Source of the DNA: an uncultured Oscillospiraceae bacterium
GTDB lineage: Bacteria; Bacillota; Clostridia; Oscillospirales; Oscillospiraceae
DNA: 11,607 bases
Assembly (NCBI GenBank): GCA_900759385.1
Contig: CAAEUZ010000040.1
Coordinates: forward strand, 1-11,607
Reading direction: 5' to 3'
Of the stretch, positions 1-6,996 are shown in pieces; the stretch's first letter is position 1; the number at the start of each line of letters is the position of its first letter. A program made the position numbers and the translations under genes. The notes below the pieces were generated by a model, which saw only the letters and a list, made by a program, of their open reading frames with translations, made no database searches and was not told the DNA's origin.

Positions 1-203
1 CTATTTCCGCCTCCGGGAAAGAGCTGCGTCAAAGCGAAGCCGGCGGCGAGCGGCCGTATTTATCCGCCGATGAAAAGGCCCTGCTGGCGGAATATGCCCT
101 GGATTTTGCCATGCAGGCGGCCGACAGGGCGCTGCTGCTCTCCCTGGAGGCCATCGACGCCCAGCTGACGCAGCAGGAACATGAAGAAGGGAGCCCGACA
201 TGA
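1..203 (+). CDS. C-terminal part of an unidentified protein (5' end outside window)
   Basis: A plus-strand frame is open from the first base of the window and ends at TGA 201-203. The visible 66 codons are acidic and Ala/Leu-rich, with a probable helical stretch (around SADEKALLAEYALDFAMQAA) and a Glu/Gln-rich tail. I do not recognise the family. Its stop overlaps the ftsH start in an ATGA (200-203), and the ftsH ribosome site lies inside its last codons, so it is very probably cotranscribed and translationally coupled with ftsH. Codon use matches the ftsH gene. The opposite-strand frame here is judged a GC-rich shadow because the coupling supports the plus-strand reading. Confidence 0.7.
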   Translation, partial: ISASGKELRQSEAGGERPYLSADEKALLAEYALDFAMQAADRALLLSLEAIDAQLTQQEHEEGSPT

Positions 204-2029
204 AAGAAGTAAAATCACCGAAAAAGCCATTGATCTATTACTACGGCATAGTACTGCTTATCATACTGCTGTTCAACCTGATCATCACGCCCATGCTGGC
301 CCGGGCCCAGGTGGTCGAGGTTGACTACGGCACCTTTATGGACATGATAGACGAGCAGAACATAGGCACCGTGCAGGTTGAAGACAACGAGATAATCTTC
401 ACCGACAAGAACAGCACCACGGTCTACACCACCGGTGCCATGGAGGACCCCACCCTCACCGAGCGCCTGCACGACTCCGGCGCCACCTTTGCCCGCGTGG
501 TGGAACAGACCATGTCCCCGTTCATGAGCTTCCTGCTCACCTTTGTGCTGCCGCTCCTCATCTTCATAGGTATAGGCCAGTACATGAGCAAAAAGCTCAT
601 GGAGCAGGCAGGAGGCAAGAACTCCATGGCCTTCGGTATGGGCAAGAGCAGCGCAAAGGTCTATGTACAGTCCACCGAGGGCATACACTTCAGCGATGTG
701 GCCGGCGAGGACGAGGCCAAAGAGAGCCTGGCCGAGATCGTCGATTACCTGCACAACCCGCAGAAATACACCGAGGCCGGCGCGTCCATGCCCAAGGGCG
801 TGCTGCTGGTGGGCCCTCCGGGCACCGGCAAGACCATGCTGGCCAAGGCCGTGGCCGGCGAGGCCAGCGTACCCTTCTTCTCCATCTCCGGCAGCGAGTT
901 TGTGGAGATGTTCGTGGGCATGGGCGCCTCCAAGGTGCGCGACCTCTTCAAGCAGGCCAAGGAAAAGGCCCCCTGCATCGTATTCATAGATGAGATAGAC
1001 GCCATCGGCCAGAAGCGCAATTCCACCGGCACCGGCGGCAACGACGAGCGCGAGCAGACCCTCAACCAGCTGCTCACGGAGATGGACGGCTTTGAGGGCA
1101 ACACGGGCGTCATCATCCTGGCCGCTACCAACCGTCCCGAGTCGCTCGACCCGGCCCTGACCCGCCCCGGGCGCTTTGACCGGCGCGTACCGGTGGAGCT
1201 GCCCGACCTGGCCGGGCGCGAGGCCATCCTGAGGGTGCACGCGAAAAAAATCAAGATGGCCCAGGACGTGGACCTGCACACCATCGCCCGCATGGCCTCC
1301 GGCGCTTCCGGCGCCGAGCTGGCCAACATCATCAACGAGGCGGCCCTGCGCGCCGTGCGCAACGGGCGCACCATAGTCAGCCAGGCCGACCTGGAAGAGA
1401 GCATTGAGGTGGTCATAGCCGGATACCAGAAGAAGAACGCCGTGCTCTCCGACAAGGAGAAGCTGGTCGTCTCCTACCACGAGATAGGCCACGCCCTGGT
1501 CGCTGCCAAGCAGACCAACTCGGCCCCCGTACAGAAGATAACCATCATCCCCCGTACTTCCGGCGCGCTGGGCTACACCATGCAGGTGGATACCGGCGAC
1601 AAGTACCTGCTGACCAAGGAAGAGATCGAAAACAAGATAGCCACCTACACCGGCGGCCGCGCCGCAGAGGAGGTCGTGTTTGGCGAGATCACCACCGGCG
1701 CGAGCAACGACATCGAGCAGGCCACCAAGCTGGCACGCGCCATGATAACCCGCTACGGCATGAGCGACGAGTTCGACATGGTGGCCATGGAGACCGTGAA
1801 CAACCAGTACCTGGGCGGCGACACCTCGCTGGCCTGCTCGGCCGAAACCCAGAAAGAGATCGACAAAAAGGTCGTGGAGCTGGTGAAAAAACAGCATGAA
1901 AAAGCCCGCCAGATCCTGCTCGACAACCGCGCCAAGCTGGATGAGCTGGCCCGGTTCCTCTACGAAAAGGAGACCATCACAGGCGACGAGTTCATGGAAA
2001 TTCTCACGTCGGGAGGGAATGAAAAATGA
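200..2029 (+). CDS. ftsH: ATP-dependent zinc metalloprotease FtsH
   Basis: This is a membrane-anchored AAA+ protease that unfolds and degrades membrane and short-lived cytosolic proteins; the family acts as a hexamer. The 609 residues are normal for the family. In order: TM helix 11-31, a small extracytoplasmic domain, TM helix 108-128, then the AAA+ module with Walker A GPPGTGKT (205-212), pore loop FVG (238-240), Walker B ending D264-E265, and a second region of homology with arginine fingers R325 and R328. The peptidase follows, with zinc site HEIGH (H427, E428, H431) and the likely third ligand D504 in ASNDIEQAT. Ile at 429 replaces the more common Ala of HEAGH; all catalytic residues remain. 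The ATG at 200 has a GAAGGGAG ribosome site and overlaps the previous stop. The ftsH stop in turn overlaps the start of the DUF308 gene. Some Clostridia carry more than one ftsH, so this could be a paralogue. Confidence 0.96.
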   Translation: MKEVKSPKKPLIYYYGIVLLIILLFNLIITPMLARAQVVEVDYGTFMDMIDEQNIGTVQVEDNEIIFTDKNSTTVYTTGAMEDPTLTERLHDSGATFARVVEQTMSPFMSFLLTFVLPLLIFIGIGQYMSKKLMEQAGGKNSMAFGMGKSSAKVYVQSTEGIHFSDVAGEDEAKESLAEIVDYLHNPQKYTEAGASMPKGVLLVGPPGTGKTMLAKAVAGEASVPFFSISGSEFVEMFVGMGASKVRDLFKQAKEKAPCIVFIDEIDAIGQKRNSTGTGGNDEREQTLNQLLTEMDGFEGNTGVIILAATNRPESLDPALTRPGRFDRRVPVELPDLAGREAILRVHAKKIKMAQDVDLHTIARMASGASGAELANIINEAALRAVRNGRTIVSQADLEESIEVVIAGYQKKNAVLSDKEKLVVSYHEIGHALVAAKQTNSAPVQKITIIPRTSGALGYTMQVDTGDKYLLTKEEIENKIATYTGGRAAEEVVFGEITTGASNDIEQATKLARAMITRYGMSDEFDMVAMETVNNQYLGGDTSLACSAETQKEIDKKVVELVKKQHEKARQILLDNRAKLDELARFLYEKETITGDEFMEILTSGGNEK

Positions 2030-2568
2030 AAAACCGCTCCGGATTCGGCTGGCTTGTATTTATAATCGGTGTTATCCTTATCGCGCTCGGCGTCTTCACC
2101 TTGGCCAGCCCCGGCGCCGCGCTGACAGGCTTTGCAGTGGCCTACGGCGTTATCGCCGTCGTCATGGGCGTCGCGGACATCGTGCTGTACGTCAGAGCCG
2201 AGCGCTACACCGGCTTCGGCCCCATAGTGGCGCTGGTCGCCGGCATACTCAGCGTCATGTCCGGCGTGATGCTGCTCATCTACCCCGGGGCCGGCAGGCT
2301 GGTACTGTCGCTCCTGTTCCCCATCTGGTTCATCGCCCACTGCATTTCCCGCCTCTCCCAGCTGCATGTGATACGTGTAATGGCCGGCAACGCGATGTAC
2401 TATTTCACCCTGGTGGTGAACATCATCGGCTTGATCCTGGGTTTCCTGATGCTCTTCCAGCCCATATTGACCCTGCTCTCCGCCAGCTATATAGCCGGTA
2501 TGTACCTTATCCTGCTCGGAGTGGACGGCATTGCCATCGCCTTCAGCGGCATAGGCTCCAGGCGTTGA
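2026..2568 (+). CDS. DUF308 / HdeD-like six-TM membrane protein
   Basis: The protein has 180 residues, is almost wholly hydrophobic, and has six predicted membrane helices (about 7-26, 32-54, 64-85, 90-108, 123-144, 149-172). Pairs of helices carry small-residue motifs such as GVILIALGVFTL and GLILGFLMLF, as in the repeated DUF308 units of HdeD-like proteins. The family's biochemical role is unknown outside enterobacterial HdeD, which is linked to acid resistance; that role should not be transferred here. The ATG at 2026 overlaps the ftsH stop (ATGA), and a GGGAGGG ribosome site lies in the ftsH 3' end, so coupled translation with FtsH is likely. That makes a role in membrane quality control, or as an FtsH partner, a reasonable but unproven guess. 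It is the last gene of the operon in this window. No convincing terminator follows. Confidence 0.8.
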   Translation: MKNRSGFGWLVFIIGVILIALGVFTLASPGAALTGFAVAYGVIAVVMGVADIVLYVRAERYTGFGPIVALVAGILSVMSGVMLLIYPGAGRLVLSLLFPIWFIAHCISRLSQLHVIRVMAGNAMYYFTLVVNIIGLILGFLMLFQPILTLLSASYIAGMYLILLGVDGIAIAFSGIGSRR

Positions 2569-2683
2569 CCGCATTCCAGGCGCCGATTTTAACATCACTG
2601 GAGGATGGGAGCCTGGCGACCGGAATGTCTGATATGTCAATGTTTTTCGGAAACAATGAATTTTATAGAAAATGAGGCAGGCA

Positions 2684-3577
2684 TTATTCCGTATCCTTCT
2701 GCCTATACTCCCGAGGCGTACAATTATAAAATCGTCGAAAGAGTTTTGTGAAATTGCTCGGACTGTCAAACCCGCAATCAGTGGCTATTTCTGAAATACT
2801 TTTTCCCCGATCACTGAGCAACAGTTCAGCTCCTTGCCGAATACGATATTTCAGCAGGTATTGAACAGGGGATATTTGGATCTTTTTTTGAAAGCAGCGC
2901 ATACATTCACGTTCACTGATGTCAGCAGAGTTCGCAATGTCTGATAATGACAACTTCTCGGCAAAATTCGCATGAATAAATTCCAGCATTTTTCTTATTC
3001 GCAAATCGTCTTGATTGGATACCTGCTTCTTTTTGTCAAGCTGCTGTTCAAACTGTTCATACAAATAAAAGCAAATGTGTGAGAGATTTTCTCGGACAGT
3101 AAATTCAAATCCACGAGCATCTTTAGCCAGGGACTCAAATGCGGCATTGAAGCAAACCGATATATCTTCAAGTCCACTATCAATAAATAGGCTGGAAAAA
3201 GAATTGCATGATATAAGGGGCTGAATATACTTTTGGGCATAAATGGAATCGCTGTTTCCAGCAATCAGCATTGGGCTAAAAACAAGAGAGCACAGACGGC
3301 ATCCCCCAACAGCGGAGGCATAGTGGAGGACATTAGAATTGATCGCGGCCATGTCGCCTTTCTCCAAAAGAAAAGACTCAGACGGGGTCTTGACCTCCAT
3401 TTTACCATCTGCTATATAGACGAGTTCCATTTCATCATGCCAATGCCACGGTATAATGTCCTCCTGTCGTTCTGAATGATAAGAAGTATATCCGGCACAC
3501 GGAAATGCGATGGTTCCATGTGGCTGCAGCTCTTTTGATACCCGGTTCAAATTTAATCCGCATTCCTGCAGAGCCAT
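2684..3577 (-). CDS. AraC-family transcriptional regulator with N-terminal cupin domain
   Basis: The protein has 297 residues. The N-terminal half is a cupin-type sensing domain with the HWHDEMEL motif (H45, H47) and a later GDMAAINSNVLHYA strand. The C-terminal ~100 residues form the AraC double helix-turn-helix: the first around 210-231 (LSLSDIANSADIS), the second around 261-281 (ISEIATDCGFDSPSNF), followed by the family signature F(T)KLFRR..NCTPREYR. The frame is open further upstream, but the ATG at 3577 is chosen because AGGGGAG sits 8 bases before it and a near-perfect promoter lies just upstream. The extra codons of the longer reading would cross that promoter. The gene is divergent from the MFS gene, which it most likely controls; its ligand is unknown. 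It is AT-richer than the flanking ftsH and MATE genes, which suggests transfer. Confidence 0.92.
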   Translation of the reverse strand: MALQECGLNLNRVSKELQPHGTIAFPCAGYTSYHSERQEDIIPWHWHDEMELVYIADGKMEVKTPSESFLLEKGDMAAINSNVLHYASAVGGCRLCSLVFSPMLIAGNSDSIYAQKYIQPLISCNSFSSLFIDSGLEDISVCFNAAFESLAKDARGFEFTVRENLSHICFYLYEQFEQQLDKKKQVSNQDDLRIRKMLEFIHANFAEKLSLSDIANSADISERECMRCFQKKIQISPVQYLLKYRIRQGAELLLSDRGKSISEIATDCGFDSPSNFTKLFRRFYNCTPREYRQKDTE

Positions 3578-3581
3578 TGTG

Positions 3582-3610
3582 TTGTCTCCCCTATCTGGCG
3601 GTTTTATTAT
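3582..3610 (+). promoter_or_regulatory. candidate promoter for the MFS gene
   Basis: TTGTCT (3582-3587) and TATTAT (3605-3610) are separated by 17 bases, and the MFS start lies about 80 bases downstream. The elements match 4/6 and 5/6 of the sigma-A consensus. The -35 overlaps the araC ribosome site, and the -10 abuts the araC -10 on the other strand, so the two promoters would compete or be regulated jointly. The poor -35 fits a promoter that needs an activator such as the adjacent AraC protein. Confidence 0.3.
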
Positions 3611-3639
3611 ATTATACGGCCATATATGAGTTGTATCAA
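3611..3639 (-). promoter_or_regulatory. sigma-A promoter of the araC-family gene
   Basis: On the minus strand, TTGATA (3634-3639) is followed by a 17-base spacer and a perfect TATAAT (3611-3616). Transcription would begin near 3604, giving a leader of roughly 27 bases before the ATG at 3577. The spacer contains the palindrome CATATATG (3621-3628), a possible protein contact site. Confidence 0.75.
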
Positions 3640-3690
3640 GTGCGAATTGACGATACTCTTTTAGCAAGGACAACACAGGAGGACAATACA

Positions 3691-4878
3691 ATGTTTCAGT
3701 TGCTGTTAGTCATTATCTATCTGGCCTTTATCAGTTTGGGGCTGCCTGATTCTCTCTTAGGGTCAGCATGGCCGTCCATGTATCAGGAATTTTCCGTTCC
3801 GGTTTCCTATGCGGGTGGGATTTCTATGATTATCGCAATCGGTACGATCATTTCAAGCCTGCAAAGTGACCGGCTCACCAAAAAATTTGGAACGGGGAAA
3901 GTAACCGCCTTTAGCGTGTTAATGACAGCAGCTGCCCTATTTGGTTTTTCCTCGAGTCATTCCTTTGCGGCATTGTGTTTATGGGCGATTCCCTATGGCC
4001 TTGGGGCCGGGAGCGTAGACGCTTCGTTGAATAATTATGTTGCGCTTCACTATGCCAGCAGGCACATGAGCTGGCTCCATTGTATGTGGGGCGTAGGCGC
4101 CTCTGCGGGGCCTTATATCATGGGATATGCATTGACCAACAGCGGCTCCTGGAACATGGGGTATCGTTATATTGCGATCCTCCAGATCGTTTTAACGGCC
4201 ATTCTTCTGTTTAGTTTGCCGCTGTGGAAAACACAAACTGCGGCGGACGCAAGCACTGATGCAGAGAAGCCGGAACCGCTTTCGCTCAAAGAAATCATCT
4301 GTATTCCAGGTGCGAAAGAAGTCATGGCCGCATTTTTCTGTTACTGCGCCATAGAACAGACAGCGGGCCTGTGGGCAAGCAGTTATCTTGTGCTGCACTG
4401 TGGACTATCTCAGGACACGGCGGCCAGCTTTGCCAGCCTGTTTTTTGTGGGAATCACCATAGGACGAGCACTGGGAGGGTTTTTAACGCTGAGGCTCGAT
4501 GACGTGAAGATGATACGGCTCGGTCAAATCATTGTGGCTGCGGGTGCTCTGCTTCTGCTCTTTCCGCTTGGGAATGGAGGCGCTTTGGCGGGCCTGATCC
4601 TGGTCGGTTTGGGCTGTGCTCCAATTTATCCATCCGTTATCCATTCTACACCGGAGCGTTTCGGCGCAGATCAATCTCAGGCGATTATCGGTGTGCAGAT
4701 GGCTTCTGCTTATGTCGGGACTTGCCTCATGCCGCCCATCTTTGGAATGATTGCAAACCATATCAGTGTTTCCCTATTGCCGCTCTACTTACTGCTTATT
4801 TTGGCTCTTATGGTATTTATGCACGAGAAGCTATTAAAAGCGACTGCCAACAGAAGGGAACGCAATGTGACGCATTAA
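3691..4878 (+). CDS. Major facilitator superfamily transporter, substrate unknown
   Basis: The protein has 395 residues with about 12 hydrophobic helices, the usual MFS size. The loop after helix 2 carries a degenerate MFS motif A (SDRLTKKFGTG, about 59-69). A hydrophilic central loop (about 183-205, rich in Ala/Asp/Glu/Pro) separates the two six-helix halves. The N-terminal stretch with LGLPDSLLGSAWP is, from memory, typical of an uncharacterised Clostridia MFS group related to fucose-permease-like carriers. The substrate cannot be assigned. The frame extends upstream to 3505, but the ATG at 3691 is chosen for its perfect AGGAGG (3677-3682) 8 bases upstream and because the protein then begins with helix 1. 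The gene is divergent from the AraC-type regulator and ends at a strong terminator. Base composition is lower in GC than ftsH, MATE and the two-component genes. Confidence 0.9.
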   Translation: MFQLLLVIIYLAFISLGLPDSLLGSAWPSMYQEFSVPVSYAGGISMIIAIGTIISSLQSDRLTKKFGTGKVTAFSVLMTAAALFGFSSSHSFAALCLWAIPYGLGAGSVDASLNNYVALHYASRHMSWLHCMWGVGASAGPYIMGYALTNSGSWNMGYRYIAILQIVLTAILLFSLPLWKTQTAADASTDAEKPEPLSLKEIICIPGAKEVMAAFFCYCAIEQTAGLWASSYLVLHCGLSQDTAASFASLFFVGITIGRALGGFLTLRLDDVKMIRLGQIIVAAGALLLLFPLGNGGALAGLILVGLGCAPIYPSVIHSTPERFGADQSQAIIGVQMASAYVGTCLMPPIFGMIANHISVSLLPLYLLLILALMVFMHEKLLKATANRRERNVTH

Positions 4879-4922
4879 ACATTTCATACGCAAGGAGATG
4901 AGAACCTGACCAAAAGAGCGCA

Positions 4923-4969
4923 CAGCACCCACGGCAGTAAAGTTTTGCCGTGGGTGCTGATAATTTTTT
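4923..4969 (+). terminator. strong intrinsic terminator after the MFS gene
   Basis: A perfect 14-base-pair stem (4923-4936 with 4946-4959, arm CAGCACCCACGGCA) with a 9-base loop is followed by TAATTTTTT. It insulates the MFS transcript from the marR promoter that starts 17 bases downstream. Confidence 0.93.
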
Positions 4970-4985
4970 CGGTAGCGGCCGGGCC

Positions 4986-5014
4986 TTGACTTTTATCCGT
5001 ATACGGATTATAAT
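4986..5014 (+). promoter_or_regulatory. sigma-A promoter of the marR gene
   Basis: TTGACT (4986-4991), a 17-base spacer and a perfect TATAAT (5009-5014) form a near-consensus promoter. Transcription would start near 5021, inside the second palindrome. The spacer is almost filled by a 14-base perfect palindrome, so a bound repressor would block RNA polymerase directly. Confidence 0.88.
4995..5008. promoter_or_regulatory. operator 1, perfect palindrome in the marR promoter spacer
   Basis: ATCCGTATACGGAT is a perfect 14-base inverted repeat lying between the -35 and -10 elements. It shares the core TCCGT-R-TRCGGA pattern with the palindrome at 5018-5039, whose centre is 27 bases away. The likely binder is the MarR protein encoded just downstream; this is inferred from position and symmetry. 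Confidence 0.75.
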
Positions 5015-5017
5015 GTG

Positions 5018-5039
5018 TTTTGTCCGTGTGCGGACAAAA
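5018..5039. promoter_or_regulatory. operator 2, 9+4+9 palindrome over the marR transcription start
   Basis: The arms TTTTGTCCG (5018-5026) and CGGACAAAA (5031-5039) are exact reverse complements around a TGTG centre. The inner 12 bases, TCCGTGTGCGGA, differ from the core of operator 1 (TCCGTATACGGA) at only two positions. It covers the predicted transcription start, consistent with autorepression. Confidence 0.75.
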
Positions 5040-5053
5040 ATGGAGGGGTCGGT

Positions 5054-5491
5054 ATGGAAGAACAGATTTTGGCCGCTCTGGCCCAGTTCAACCTGTTCTA
5101 CAGGGAGCTGGACGAGATATACCACCAGTACGCGGCCCGCCAGGGCATAGGCGACGCGGCGCTCTGGCTGCTGTACTCGCTGCGCGAGTCGCCCGAGCCC
5201 ATGACGCAGCGCCAGCTCTGCGCCGAGTGGCACAGCCCGCCGCAGACGGTCAACTCCGCGCTCAAGCGCCTGGAACAGCAGGGCTGCATTGCGCTCGAGC
5301 CCGTGCCGGGGAACCGCAAGTCAAAGCTGGTGGTGCTGACCGAGGCCGGCCGCGAGCTGACCCGTAGGGTGATTGAACCCGTCATGCTCGCCGAGCGCAG
5401 GGCGCTCTCCGTCCTGACGGAGGAAGAGCGCGCGGCGCTGACGGCGGTGACGCGCAAGTATCTGGACGCGCTGCACCGGGAGCTGGGCTGA
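5054..5491 (+). CDS. MarR-family winged-helix transcriptional regulator
   Basis: The protein has 145 residues, the normal size for MarR. The N-terminal helices (about 1-45) form the dimer region. The winged helix-turn-helix covers about 50-97, with MTQRQLCAEW, the recognition helix around SPPQTVNSALKRLEQQG, and a basic wing (PGNRKSKLVVLTEAGREL). The C-terminal helices close the dimer. An in-frame ATG at 5015 is rejected because it lies at the -10/transcription start; the ATG at 5054 has GGAGGGG (5042-5048) at a good distance. MarR proteins usually repress their own operon and release DNA on binding small aromatic ligands or on thiol oxidation. The gene is followed by a MATE pump 121 bases downstream in the same direction, its probable target. 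Cys56 and Cys78 are present, but nothing shows redox sensing. Confidence 0.9.
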   Translation: MEEQILAALAQFNLFYRELDEIYHQYAARQGIGDAALWLLYSLRESPEPMTQRQLCAEWHSPPQTVNSALKRLEQQGCIALEPVPGNRKSKLVVLTEAGRELTRRVIEPVMLAERRALSVLTEEERAALTAVTRKYLDALHRELG

Positions 5492-5542
5492 GCGCACGCC
5501 GGTCGGGCCGCACAGGCATAAAACTGGACATATCGGATGCGC

Positions 5543-5566
5543 CCGGTTATCTCCGCAGATAGCCGG
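5543..5566 (+). promoter_or_regulatory. hairpin in the marR-MATE intergenic region
   Basis: CCGGTTATCT (5543-5552) and AGATAGCCGG (5557-5566) can form a 10-pair stem with one G-U pair and a CCGC loop, followed by a smaller repeat GGAATA/TATTCC (5569-5574, 5581-5586). There is no U-run, so it is not a standard terminator. It could be an operator, a processing site or an mRNA stabiliser placed before the MATE ribosome site. Confidence 0.45.
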
Positions 5567-5612
5567 ACGGAATATTTCTGTATTCCTGTGGGAAAGAAGC
5601 CGGGAGGTCTCC

Positions 5613-6956
5613 ATGGATTCCACGAATATTTTTGCCAAAATGCCGCCGCTGCGGCTGTTTTTCTACGCCTCCATCCCGGGGGCGGTCAGCATGCTGGCCT
5701 CGTCGCTCTACCAGACGATAGACGGCATGCTGGTGGGCCAGTACCTGGGCGAGACGGCCTTCGCCGCCATCAATCTGGCCATGCCGTTCATCATTATCAA
5801 CTTCGCGCTGGCCGACCTGGTCGGCGTCGGCTCGGCGGTGCCCATATCCGTCTGCCTGGGCCGCGGGCAGCACCGGGAGGCCTGCGGGATCTTCAGCTGC
5901 GCCTGCCTGCTCATCGTGGCCGCGGCGGCGGCCATGGGCGTGGTCATATACGCCGCCGCGCCGCTGCTCATCGAGCTCATGGGCGCCGAGGGTGAGTTTG
6001 CCGCCCTCGCCGTCATGTACCTGCGCACCTATGCGCTGTGCTCACCGGCCACCTCGATTATCTTCGCGGTGGACAACTACCTGCGTATCTGCGGCTATAT
6101 ACGCGGCAGCATGCTCATAAACATCCTCATGTCCGTGCTATGCATGGCGCTGGAAGTGCTTTTCCTCGGGGTGTTCAAATGGGGCATCTGGGCCGCGGCG
6201 CTGGCCTCCAGCGCGGGGATGTTCATCTGCACGCTTATCGCCTTTATCCCCTTCTTCCGGGGACGGGCCCTGCTGCGCTTCACGCGGCCGCGTTTCACGG
6301 CCGCTATGCTCAGGCAGATTGTCTCCTGCGGCAGCCCCACCTTCCTGAACAACATCGCCGGACGCATTACCAGCATCGTCATAAACGCCATCCTGGTCCG
6401 TCTCGGCGGCCAGGACGCCGTGAGCGTCTACGGCGTCCTGATGTACGTTGACGGCTTCATCCAGCCCCTGCTCTACGGCATGTGCGACTCGCTCCAGCCG
6501 GCCGTGGGCTTCAACTGGGGGGCACAGAAGTACTCCCGCGTGCGCGCTATTGAGAAGTGCTGCTACACCGCCAGCGCCGCGGTCAGCGTGATCTCCGCGG
6601 CGGTAATCATGCTCATACCCGGCTTTATTGCGCGGCTGTTTCTGGCCGACGCCGGCGGCGTAATCCCGGACGCAGTATTCGCGCTGAGGCTGTTCAGCCT
6701 GACATACGTGACGCGCTGGCTGAGCTTCGCCACCCAGAGCTACATGCTGGCCGTGGAGAAGGCACTGCCGGCCTCCGTGCTCTCCATCGCCACCGTGCTG
6801 GTATTCCCCCTCCTGCTCATACTCGCGCTCTGGCCGCTGGGGCTCACCGGCATCTGGCTCAACCTGCCCCTGACCTCAGCGCTGTCCGGCGTGCTGGCCC
6901 TGCTTATACTGAAAAGGCTCCGCGGAGAGCTCTCGCAGCCCGACGCGCAGAACTGA
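5613..6956 (+). CDS. MATE-family multidrug efflux transporter
   Basis: The protein has 447 residues with about 12 membrane helices in two homologous halves, matching the tandem MatE domains. Helix 1 contains SIPGAVSMLASSLYQTIDGMLVGQYLG, shown here in part: the MLASSLYQTIDGMLVGQ stretch is a hallmark of bacterial MATE proteins. The second half opens with a similar segment near residue 240 (SCGSPTFLNNIAGRITSIVIN). MATE proteins export cationic drugs, dyes or metabolites by Na+ or H+ antiport; neither the ion nor the substrate can be read here. The ATG at 5613 has GGGAGG (5602-5607). It follows the marR gene on the same strand, so drug-responsive control by that regulator is likely. A hairpin lies in the leader, and the gene ends at a bidirectional terminator. 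Confidence 0.93.
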   Translation: MDSTNIFAKMPPLRLFFYASIPGAVSMLASSLYQTIDGMLVGQYLGETAFAAINLAMPFIIINFALADLVGVGSAVPISVCLGRGQHREACGIFSCACLLIVAAAAAMGVVIYAAAPLLIELMGAEGEFAALAVMYLRTYALCSPATSIIFAVDNYLRICGYIRGSMLINILMSVLCMALEVLFLGVFKWGIWAAALASSAGMFICTLIAFIPFFRGRALLRFTRPRFTAAMLRQIVSCGSPTFLNNIAGRITSIVINAILVRLGGQDAVSVYGVLMYVDGFIQPLLYGMCDSLQPAVGFNWGAQKYSRVRAIEKCCYTASAAVSVISAAVIMLIPGFIARLFLADAGGVIPDAVFALRLFSLTYVTRWLSFATQSYMLAVEKALPASVLSIATVLVFPLLLILALWPLGLTGIWLNLPLTSALSGVLALLILKRLRGELSQPDAQN

Positions 6957-6958
6957 AC

Positions 6959-6996
6959 AAACGCCCCCGCGCTTTTCAGCTGCGGGGGCGTTTTCT
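6959..6996. terminator. bidirectional terminator between the convergent MATE and 2-TM genes
   Basis: A 12-pair stem (6959-6970 with 6982-6993, core ACGCCCCCGC/GCGGGGGCGT) has an 11-base loop. Reading plus, the stem runs into TTTTCT; reading minus, into TTTGTT. It sits between the MATE stop (6956) and the stop of the minus-strand gene (6996) and can end both transcripts. Confidence 0.9.

Noticed and set aside
215..1897. 560-codon minus-strand open frame opposite ftsH
   Set aside because: It lies wholly over an intact ftsH gene with all catalytic motifs. The product is His/Gly/Val-rich with no recognisable domain, as expected from the complement of GC-rich codons.
2573..2626. Inverted repeat CCAGGC/GCCTGG (with ATTCC/GGAAT) between the convergent DUF308 and AraC genes as a terminator
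   Set aside because: The stem is only about 6 pairs with a loop near 30 bases, and no U-run follows on either strand. The 115-base gap otherwise shows nothing clear.
3578..3691. Longer N-terminus for the AraC-type protein starting at 3691
   Set aside because: The extra 38 codons cover the intergenic promoter (-35 TTGATA, -10 TATAAT), and the ATG at 3577 has a well-placed AGGGGAG.
2684..4969. Mobile element carrying the AraC/MFS pair
   Set aside because: Composition suggests transfer, but no integrase, transposase, terminal repeats or target duplication were found, so it is not called as a mobile element.
5015..5053. Longer N-terminus for MarR from the ATG at 5015
   Set aside because: That ATG lies between the -10 and the predicted transcription start and would not be in the mRNA. 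The ATG at 5054 has a strong ribosome site.
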